Part shown: in pieces, positions 7,978-14,542 of the stretch
How positions within the stretch are numbered: position 1 is the first letter of the stretch
How the letters are laid out: every line of letters begins with the position of its first letter
Origin: a virus
Virus record (IMG/VR): IMGVR_UViG_3300017967_008125
Location: 1-27,831 of that record
Direction: 5' to 3' (one strand)
Length of the DNA stretch: 27,831 nt
Translations under genes and position numbers: made by a program
The notes under the pieces: generated by a model
Seen by the model: only the letters and a program-made list of their open reading frames with translations
Told to the model about the DNA's origin: nothing
Databases searched by the model: none

Positions 7978-8752
7978 AGATAGAATACTATTCGGAGCGA
8001 TTGGCGGGTTGATCATAGCTCTATTGCTCGTTCAGTGCAACGGAAAAAGAGCGCAGGAAAAGCTGTATGAGCAACTTACCGCTGCTAATAAGGAAGTAAT
8101 AAGGCTCGATACTCTTAGAAAGGAAAAAGAAGGACAATATGCCAAGCTTGTAGATTATTATAAAACTGAGAAAGATCTAAGAGAAGAGATCTCTAGTAAA
8201 AACAAGGAGCTCGCAAAAATAATCAAGCAGAAGGATGAAAGAATCTTAATGCTAAATAATACTGTTATTTCTCTTGAATCTCAAATAAGTTCAGGGGAAG
8301 TTACTGTAAGTGAGTCTGATAGCACTGTAATAGATTTGAGCATTAGATATCCAGAGTCTGAAAATCCATTCATAAATTGGAACGGAAGTATATTTATGAG
8401 TACTCAAAAATACTCAGGAGAGTGGACCTTCGGCAGACTTCCGATCCAAGTAATATTAACTGAGACTGACAGGGGTCTATGGAACTCAAGATTAGTTGGT
8501 CCAGATTGGCTTAATGTAGATAGCATAGAAGTTAAGAGTCTTCCACCAGATGAGATAGTAGAACCCGAGGTTGATAATCTAGGATTTATAGTTGGCGGAG
8601 GATACCTAAGTTCTCTTCAACCAAATTCTACAAATGGAGTAACATTTGGAGTCGGCTTGCAATATAAAAACAGTTCGGTGATGTTAAACTATGGTTCAAT
8701 AATGGATTACATAGGATTAAGCTACTATCACAGAATTAAATTGAACAAATAA
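7964..8752 (+). CDS. Membrane-anchored coiled-coil protein with beta-rich C-terminus; spanin candidate
   Basis: The protein has 262 residues. A basic N-terminus is followed by a hydrophobic helix at about 9-24 and then Cys25 (LLVQC), which could be a lipid-attachment site although Gln at -1 is unusual. Residues about 30-112 are a long coiled coil. Residues about 115-200 are mixed, and 207-262 alternate Gly and aromatic residues (GFIVGGGYL ... VTFGVGLQYK), as in outer-membrane beta strands. This order, inner anchor then coiled coil then outer-membrane-seeking end, is what a protein bridging both membranes for lysis would need. Its place in a structural operon also allows a virion role. The call is inference. 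Confidence 0.6.
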   Translation: MKSLKDRILFGAIGGLIIALLLVQCNGKRAQEKLYEQLTAANKEVIRLDTLRKEKEGQYAKLVDYYKTEKDLREEISSKNKELAKIIKQKDERILMLNNTVISLESQISSGEVTVSESDSTVIDLSIRYPESENPFINWNGSIFMSTQKYSGEWTFGRLPIQVILTETDRGLWNSRLVGPDWLNVDSIEVKSLPPDEIVEPEVDNLGFIVGGGYLSSLQPNSTNGVTFGVGLQYKNSSVMLNYGSIMDYIGLSYYHRIKLNK

Positions 8753-8759
8753 TATTAAA

Positions 8760-10853
8760 ATGGCAGCACAAAGCAGATTTATTAGCTTATCATCCTATTG
8801 CGTAGTCGAGTACATATTTGAACCTCTAGGATCCTTGAATTTTTTAACAGAAGATTTTACACTGTTGACTAATTCAACATCAGATGTAAATCAGATATTT
8901 AATCCAGATGGATCCCTATCTGCAACTAAAAATATTAGAGATATTTCAGTTGTTCCAATTGGTAATAATAAGTTTGCGTATACTGATTCTGAAAAGCTGC
9001 CTAATTATATAGATTACGATTCAAATATTACTGAGACTTCAATTACTGGATATAACGTAGTTTGCGATAAAGTTAAATTTCACTTTATAGCAGGCTTTGA
9101 TATCGATGGATTTGAAGGTCTAATATTGAGCGTAATAAATCAGCAGAATAACGGAAAGAATAACATATTTGCTAACATTCTGTTGTCTCCCGAAACAATA
9201 GATGATCTAATAACATTTAACGCAAAACCTATGTTTCTATCTAATGCAACATATGATAGATACGTAGAAATAAAAGTTCCATCTATAAAGAATATCAATG
9301 AGGAGCTTAGAGTTGCATTGACTCCAGCTAGTACATTTGCGGCTGCTATAACTCCAACAGATACCGGATACAGCGGATTTATATATAATAATCCAATAAC
9401 AATATCATTATCTGAGTGTGGAACTCGAGAGAAGTATAATCCAACTGGGTCCACTAAATACGACGTATTCCAAGTAACTGAAAACTATCAAGCTTCACTA
9501 TCTCAAAGCAACGAGTTTGATGGGGTAGGAGCAAGCATTGCTGAGTCAGCCACTGGAGATTTCATAGAATATTACTTGACATATAATTCAGGATTTCCAG
9601 AAGATTTAATATCCATTTTAAATCGTAGAAACCCAGCTGATGATTGGATCATAATTCATCAGCTAAGTGTATTTGAGCAAATCGGATCTGCCTTTGTAAA
9701 TACTTCTAGACAGGTAATATTCCAAGAAGAAGATTTTGACGAGCCTCTCGTATATAGACCTGTTTTAAAGAACGCTGGAACAGCTGTTAGTATGTCTATT
9801 GATTTACTAAGTAGGTTGACCAATAGAAGAAATGGCGATCAGGTAATTAGAGAGGCATCGTTTAATTTAATATCTCCTAAAAAATACGGCAAAAAGCTTA
9901 ATGTTATACCTTTAAGTGATGAGCCACAATCACAAAAGGTATATAACAAGATCATAAAGAAAAACTTTGAATCGACTAATTTATTCATTGAGCCGACATT
10001 TGCACCTGGATTTGGAAACACACCTGCTGAAACTACAACAGCAACTACTACTACTACTACTACTACAGTTACTCAAGTTGAATATGTACCTGTCTTTTTT
10101 AGCAATAATAACATTTCAGTATCCAATAATAGTGGAATTGTTAAGAATAACGACACAAGCGAGGAGGTGATATTCGGCCCCGGAAAACTAAGGTTTGTAA
10201 TGGGTCCATTTGATAATGCAATTAAGCTTAAAATGTACAATGTCGTTAATGGTAAGAATATTCCTCTAGATTTGAATGTAAATGCTGCCAAATATAGAAT
10301 GGTATTCGAGACTGATAATGGAAAGATATCAGTAGACAATGCTAATAGTCAATCACTTGAGAATTTATCAAGCGGAGAGCTACTATTTAGAATATCCAAG
10401 GAAGATAGTTCTAAAATAGTTAAGTCTAATTCTAAGGTTGTTCATATTACTTCAATTGCTCAGGACTCGACTGAAACTCTAATGTATAGTGCAGAGTGGA
10501 GAACATCTAAAGAAATACCTGAGATAGAAGCTGCAATTGCTGAAGCAAAAGCCGAGGTAAATGAACTTACTGCGGCGTTGGATAGAATATCTGAACTTGA
10601 GGCTCAGATAAACACTCTTGAAGTAAAGAATAGCAAACTTAGAAATCAAATTGATCGATCAATCAAGAGCCCAGTTAAGAAGGTGGCTAAAGCCGGGGTA
10701 GTAAATAAGATTGGTATGCCTAACCCTAAAAAAATTAGGACTGATATTTCTAATTCTGGAAAGAACGCCAGCAAATCTAATGTCAAGGTTTCGACGAAGC
10801 AGATTGCCAAAAGCACAAATATCAAGAATAACCGTAACAGAAACATAGATTAA
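8760..10853 (+). CDS. Large structural protein with poly-Thr hinge and C-terminal coiled coil
   Basis: The protein has 697 residues, starting 7 bases after the preceding stop without a Shine-Dalgarno site. Residues 1-420 are beta-rich with many Asn and Ser, like tail or fibre proteins. Residues about 422-437 are a nearly pure Thr run, encoded by an ACT microsatellite. A second beta domain follows at about 440-580. Residues about 586-632 form a coiled coil (IAEAKAEVNELTAALDRISE), and the last 65 residues are Lys- and Asn-rich. The layout of two rigid parts joined by a Thr hinge plus an oligomerising coil suits a fibre, whisker or adaptor of the virion. No family is recognised. Confidence 0.7.
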   Translation: MAAQSRFISLSSYCVVEYIFEPLGSLNFLTEDFTLLTNSTSDVNQIFNPDGSLSATKNIRDISVVPIGNNKFAYTDSEKLPNYIDYDSNITETSITGYNVVCDKVKFHFIAGFDIDGFEGLILSVINQQNNGKNNIFANILLSPETIDDLITFNAKPMFLSNATYDRYVEIKVPSIKNINEELRVALTPASTFAAAITPTDTGYSGFIYNNPITISLSECGTREKYNPTGSTKYDVFQVTENYQASLSQSNEFDGVGASIAESATGDFIEYYLTYNSGFPEDLISILNRRNPADDWIIIHQLSVFEQIGSAFVNTSRQVIFQEEDFDEPLVYRPVLKNAGTAVSMSIDLLSRLTNRRNGDQVIREASFNLISPKKYGKKLNVIPLSDEPQSQKVYNKIIKKNFESTNLFIEPTFAPGFGNTPAETTTATTTTTTTTVTQVEYVPVFFSNNNISVSNNSGIVKNNDTSEEVIFGPGKLRFVMGPFDNAIKLKMYNVVNGKNIPLDLNVNAAKYRMVFETDNGKISVDNANSQSLENLSSGELLFRISKEDSSKIVKSNSKVVHITSIAQDSTETLMYSAEWRTSKEIPEIEAAIAEAKAEVNELTAALDRISELEAQINTLEVKNSKLRNQIDRSIKSPVKKVAKAGVVNKIGMPNPKKIRTDISNSGKNASKSNVKVSTKQIAKSTNIKNNRNRNID
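10044..10066 (+). repeat. ACT trinucleotide microsatellite
   Basis: There are seven full ACT units plus two bases, in frame, encoding Thr in the hinge of the 8760-10853 protein. In-frame slippage would change hinge length only. Confidence 0.9.
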
Positions 10854-10867
10854 CAGCGATTTCGAGA

Positions 10868-10887
10868 GATAAATAAAATAAAATAAA
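10868..10887 (+). promoter_or_regulatory. T4-like late promoter, AAATA-extended variant
   Basis: GATAAATAAAATAAAATAAA ends 10 bases before the ATG at 10898. The core GATAAATA is conserved; downstream it has AAATA repeats instead of ATAAAAA. The minus-strand promoter at 19346-19361 shares this variant form. Confidence 0.7.
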
Positions 10888-10897
10888 CTTAACGAAA

Positions 10898-12652
10898 ATG
10901 AATGATTTCGTAAATAATGTTCTGTCGGAGCTACAGAATAACCAAAATATTAAAGATAACGGATTAGTTAAGCTGGTTGTTGAATCAGCTAATAAATCGA
11001 TCGCTAATAGTGAAAGCTCGGATGTAATCTATAGCGAGTTAAAGAGAAGCATATCTGCTATAAATGAGCAGATAAACTCAGCAGATCTTGATAACATCAT
11101 ATCTCAGTTTGAAAAGATTGAAGATACCAGCGAATCCAGACTATCTAAATTAGCTAAAATAGGTAATTTATCAGGAAAGATCGTCGCAATCAAAGAATCT
11201 ACTGCTTACTCTAATCCTATCATTGCAGATAAGGTTAATAGATACGAAGCTAACTTAAAATCAACTAGCTCTGAGTTTACCCTTTATCCTGCGTTCATCA
11301 ATGATTTTAGATCTCATCTAATTGAAGAGTCAGTAAAGAGAGCAGTATCATCGATCGAAGCTATTATGGAGAAGAATGCAGCTAAATTTGAAGTTCTATT
11401 TGCAATCAATCAAATGGGAGGAATGAATGCTAAGCTATATTCAGGTATCAAGGAAGGACTAGAAGAAATGTTAGTCAGCGAGTCATTCACGTCTGATATA
11501 ATCAACTTGAAATATGGATCAACTAACCTTCCGATTGTGAGCTCTCTAGTTAACTCGCTTAAAGTAGTAGAATCTAGATCAGCAGGAACATTTACTATGG
11601 GAGCAGGAAATAGTGATACTAGCGTTAGAAACGTTATTTGCCCAGCAATCAAGAGTGCTAAAAAGTCAGTTATGACTTACATCGACGGCAGATTCATTAG
11701 ATTAACAGAATCTGAAAAATTAAATGGATCTGAAGTAGAAGTTAATGCAAAGTCAAACGGATTCAGCATCTCAACAATAGATCCTGAATGGGTAAAGAAA
11801 AAGCATACTAGCTTCTATAATGTATGTGAATCTTATGCAAAGCTTGGATTTAAAACAGCCGATAACTTTGCAGGAGTTGAATCTAACGCAGTTAGTAAAT
11901 TCAATATCGGACTTTCAGTCAACGAGAATAGAGATCTAGATCTTTACATCAACGGCAGTAAGGTAGACAACGCAAAAGAGGTTAATCTATCAGAAGCTTT
12001 AATAATGGTTGACGAAAAAACTAAGAACAACATAAAGACTGTTCTAGAAAATACGAGCATGATCTTAAATCTAGAATTCATTAAGAACGTAAGAAATGAC
12101 AGAACTTTATCTGAATCGTTTGTATTTAACCTAGGACCTAACTATTTCCTATGTGATATACTAAATGAAGCAGAAAGAAATTGGACTACAGCTAACGAGT
12201 ATAAGATGTACGAGCACTTTATCAGTAAATTCAATTACGACATTAGCCCAATCTTTGGAACAAAGATTAATGAAGCAGCTGCTAAAATTAAAGCAGTTGA
12301 ATCTAGAAAAGCTGAAATAATTGAGAACATTAAGAAACTAGAAGAATCAGTTGCTAAATTAAGTCAAACATCAGAATCCAAGGATATTGATCCTTCTAAT
12401 ATTGCTAAATTAGACGAACTTAAGAATTCAATCAACGATTCGATCTCAATGCTAAAAGAGGAATATATCAAGCTTGATCTAAGCGAGAAAGCAAGACCTG
12501 ACTATCCTGATGTTGACGGAGACGGAGACAAGAAAGAATCAATGAAAGACGCTTTAGAGGATAAGAAGAACAAATATTGCCAGAAGCATTTCAAATGCGA
12601 TTATAAAGATTGCACTAAGGAACAAAAGAAAGAGTGCGACGAAAATTGCTAA
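10898..12652 (+). CDS. Late protein with Ca-binding-like loop and Cys-rich tail
   Basis: The protein has 584 residues and is transcribed alone between a late promoter and a strong terminator, so it is probably abundant. The N-terminus (MNDFVNNVLSELQNN) has a possible LxE protease site at L10-S11-E12. Most of the protein is helical and Ser/Asn/Lys-rich, with coiled-coil stretches near 460-535. Residues 538-549 (DVDGDGDKKESM) resemble an EF-hand-type calcium loop. The last 24 residues hold five Cys (561, 567, 572, 580, 584), which could bind metal or form disulfides. I recall similar DxDGDGDK tails in core or structural proteins of T4-like marine phages, but cannot name the family. A head-core or internal protein is my best guess. 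Confidence 0.7.
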   Translation: MNDFVNNVLSELQNNQNIKDNGLVKLVVESANKSIANSESSDVIYSELKRSISAINEQINSADLDNIISQFEKIEDTSESRLSKLAKIGNLSGKIVAIKESTAYSNPIIADKVNRYEANLKSTSSEFTLYPAFINDFRSHLIEESVKRAVSSIEAIMEKNAAKFEVLFAINQMGGMNAKLYSGIKEGLEEMLVSESFTSDIINLKYGSTNLPIVSSLVNSLKVVESRSAGTFTMGAGNSDTSVRNVICPAIKSAKKSVMTYIDGRFIRLTESEKLNGSEVEVNAKSNGFSISTIDPEWVKKKHTSFYNVCESYAKLGFKTADNFAGVESNAVSKFNIGLSVNENRDLDLYINGSKVDNAKEVNLSEALIMVDEKTKNNIKTVLENTSMILNLEFIKNVRNDRTLSESFVFNLGPNYFLCDILNEAERNWTTANEYKMYEHFISKFNYDISPIFGTKINEAAAKIKAVESRKAEIIENIKKLEESVAKLSQTSESKDIDPSNIAKLDELKNSINDSISMLKEEYIKLDLSEKARPDYPDVDGDGDKKESMKDALEDKKNKYCQKHFKCDYKDCTKEQKKECDENC

Positions 12653-12671
12653 AATCAACTACTGAACTAAT

Positions 12672-12700
12672 AAAAAGGTAAGCGAAAGCTTACCTTTTTT
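12672..12700 (+). terminator. Rho-independent terminator
   Basis: AAAAAGGTAAGC pairs perfectly with GCTTACCTTTTT around a GAAA tetraloop, followed by T residues. It lies 20 bases after the preceding stop. The A-run before the stem makes it potentially active in both directions. Confidence 0.93.
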
Positions 12701-12711
12701 AGTTTATAGGT

Positions 12712-12739
12712 AAACTTTAGTATAATTAACAGGTATAAT
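12712..12739 (+). promoter_or_regulatory. Two-part promoter AAACT-N16-GTATAAT
   Basis: AAACT at 12712-12716 is separated by 16 bases from GTATAAT at 12733-12739, and the ATG at 12757 follows. A second GTATAAT lies at 12719-12725, inside the spacer. It starts the DUF6378 / DUF2452 / glucosyltransferase operon directly after a terminator. Confidence 0.6.
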
Positions 12740-12756
12740 ACAAGTAAAAGATTATA

Positions 12757-13056
12757 ATGTCAGATCACGAAGAATTATCAATTTGCGAGCGCGCCCACAA
12801 AATAATTAACGAAAGAGGAGAAGAAAAAGACCGAATGTATGGTCCATTCTCAGAAGGAATGGATAGAGCTGCGGCCATCTTTACCGCTTCAACTGGTATT
12901 AAAATAGAGGGTAGACATATGTACCTAGCAATGGTTGCTCTAAAACTTTCTAGACAGAGCTATAATCATAAGCAAGATAATTTATTAGACGCAATCGCAT
13001 ATCTTCAAGGATTAGAGAATTACGAAAACGAGAAAAGTGAGCAAGAAAAAGGATAA
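12757..13056 (+). CDS. DUF6378 family protein (MazG-like helical fold)
   Basis: The protein has 99 residues, which is the usual length for the family. It shows the family pattern: an N-terminal helix (ERAHKIINERG), YGPF at 28-31, a conserved ALKLSRQ helix at 61-67, and DNLLDAIAYL at 74-83, the acidic motif at the end of the domain. The fold is like all-alpha NTP pyrophosphohydrolases (MazG type), but activity has not been shown for DUF6378 as far as I know. It opens a three-gene operon with the DNA glucosyltransferase. A role in nucleotide metabolism for modified DNA would fit, but is inferred only from that context. Confidence 0.8.
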   Translation: MSDHEELSICERAHKIINERGEEKDRMYGPFSEGMDRAAAIFTASTGIKIEGRHMYLAMVALKLSRQSYNHKQDNLLDAIAYLQGLENYENEKSEQEKG

Positions 13057-13444
13057 AAAATATCCAGATCAAGTAGTGTACGATGAGGAAAGAGGATTCT
13101 ATTCTTCAGTTCTTCCTTATGCTACAAATGTAGGGGCTCCAGCTATAAAACATGAAGATGTAGATTCATGGAAAGCAAGAGGAATCAACAAGGTTAACCA
13201 TCAATTAAAATCTAAGTTTGAGGAATTAAAGGAAGAGTTTAAGCTCATGATTGAAGAATACAGGTGGAATGAACTTGTATATTCATCTAAGTTCAACTTT
13301 GAGCCCGTGATAGGAGAGACATATCATCTATATACCGGCGATGACGGGAACGTATTTCTTTCTTTAATATCTCCAACTGAATGGAACCGAGAATGTATAG
13401 GATCATTCCAATTAAATAGTGAACATAAATGGATAAAAAAATGA
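13037..13444 (+). CDS. DUF2452 family protein
   Basis: The protein has 135 residues from a GTG start inside the end of the preceding gene (20-base overlap). The C-terminal half carries the family signature: FEPVIGETYHLY near residue 90, then FLSLISPTEW and a final beta strand SEHKWI. The N-terminal part is charged and helical, with a segment VLPYATNVGAPAI near 26-38. DUF2452 is common in Bacteroidota, where its function is unknown, so this supports the host inference. It overlaps the next gene by 4 bases (ATGA), which implies translational coupling with the glucosyltransferase. Confidence 0.8.
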   Translation: MSKKKDKKYPDQVVYDEERGFYSSVLPYATNVGAPAIKHEDVDSWKARGINKVNHQLKSKFEELKEEFKLMIEEYRWNELVYSSKFNFEPVIGETYHLYTGDDGNVFLSLISPTEWNRECIGSFQLNSEHKWIKK

Positions 13445-14454
13445 GTAAAAAAGTAGCAATAACATCAGTATTCGCAAATTTAACTTACAATGATAAGAAT
13501 CATCGAGGACTAGAAGCAATGTTCTTTAAAAAGATGATGGAAGAAAAAGGAGCAGAAGTTGACGTAGTAGGATACAAGAACAGGAACGTTAAAGACCTAG
13601 ATTTCTATATCGATTACAATGACACCGATTTCTCAGAATATGGAGCAGTTATAATTCAGTTAAGTACTGCCAACTTCTTTGGAGGAGTAATGGGAGAACA
13701 TTGTGAGAAAATATGCAATGATCTTGCTAACTTTACTGGAAAAATATACATGTTGGTAAACGATCCTAGAATTCCGCCTATTAATTATGCAAAGGTAATT
13801 AATGATAGATTTAATCTATGCGGAGACTCAGTAGAAGCTTGGGATAAGATAATCGAAGAATCAACCTATTTATTCTCAGGAAAAGACGTCTCTAAGTTTC
13901 TAGGATGGCAACCTAAGAACTGGAAACAGGTTGATTGGTTCACTTATATATTCAAGCATCGATTCACTCAGAGTGACTCTATTGATCTCACGTCACCCAC
14001 AAGCAGTGATATTGAGAAGTCATGGGATCTTGTTTATTATGGAGACCGGAGAGGAGCATTTAGAGAAAATCAAGTACGCAAGTATTTTCCAAAGGATACT
14101 AATAACCTTCTCATAGGATATAAATCAGACAAAGTTCCAGCAACCTTCATGAAAAAGTTGAAGCATTCTGATTTAATGAAGGAGCTAGATAAAGTAAAAG
14201 TCTCTCTAATTACAGGAGATGAGGAACATCTAGATAATGTAGCAACATATAGATTCTACGAAACTCTTGCTTCTAATTGCTTAGCTGCAATTCAAATTGA
14301 ATATGACCCCCAAAAGAGTCTCATACAGGATCCAGTATTACAGGAGTTACTCTATGTTGAAGATCAAGCAGATATTAAGAAATTAGTAGATGCGTGGTCC
14401 CCTGAACTGATTGATCGCCAAAAGGCAGAACTCAGAAGAATCTTTAAAATGTGA
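13441..14454 (+). CDS. bgt: DNA beta-glucosyltransferase, T4 Bgt-like
   Basis: The enzyme transfers glucose from UDP-glucose to a hydroxymethylated base in phage DNA, protecting it from host nucleases. From the ATG at 13441 (in an ATGA overlap; an ATG at 13429 is also possible) it has 337 residues, close to the 351 of T4 Bgt. Landmarks align in order: ANFFGG (T4 INFFGG); MLVNDPRIP (T4 LFTDIRLP) with the catalytic Asp at 108 (T4 D100); YYGDRRGAFRE with Arg204 and Arg208 (T4 R191, R195); ITGDEEHLDN with Asp260 (T4 D258); YRFYETLAS with Arg271 and Glu274 (T4 R269, E272). All the key active-site residues I can check are kept, so it should be active. It ends a three-gene operon closed by a terminator. 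The base it glucosylates is not known from this window. Confidence 0.88.
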   Translation: MSKKVAITSVFANLTYNDKNHRGLEAMFFKKMMEEKGAEVDVVGYKNRNVKDLDFYIDYNDTDFSEYGAVIIQLSTANFFGGVMGEHCEKICNDLANFTGKIYMLVNDPRIPPINYAKVINDRFNLCGDSVEAWDKIIEESTYLFSGKDVSKFLGWQPKNWKQVDWFTYIFKHRFTQSDSIDLTSPTSSDIEKSWDLVYYGDRRGAFRENQVRKYFPKDTNNLLIGYKSDKVPATFMKKLKHSDLMKELDKVKVSLITGDEEHLDNVATYRFYETLASNCLAAIQIEYDPQKSLIQDPVLQELLYVEDQADIKKLVDAWSPELIDRQKAELRRIFKM

Positions 14455-14481
14455 TCCGCCTGACAAATATCGATAACAATT

Positions 14482-14510
14482 AAAGGAGGACAAATAGTCC
14501 TCCTTTTTTT
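14482..14510 (+). terminator. Rho-independent terminator
   Basis: AAAGGAGGAC pairs with GTCCTCCTTT around an AAATA loop, followed by a T-run. It ends the glucosyltransferase operon and sits directly against the next late promoter. Confidence 0.93.
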
Positions 14511-14511
14511 A

Positions 14512-14528
14512 GATAAATAATAAAAAGG
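14512..14528 (+). promoter_or_regulatory. T4-like late promoter
   Basis: GATAAATAATAAAAAGG starts 2 bases after the terminator T-run and ends 14 bases before the ATG at 14543. Confidence 0.78.
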
Positions 14529-14542
14529 CGAATTAAGCATAG

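Noticed and set aside
14483-14490. AAGGAGGA as a strong Shine-Dalgarno site
   Set aside because: It is the left arm of a perfect terminator hairpin, and no start codon follows at a suitable distance.
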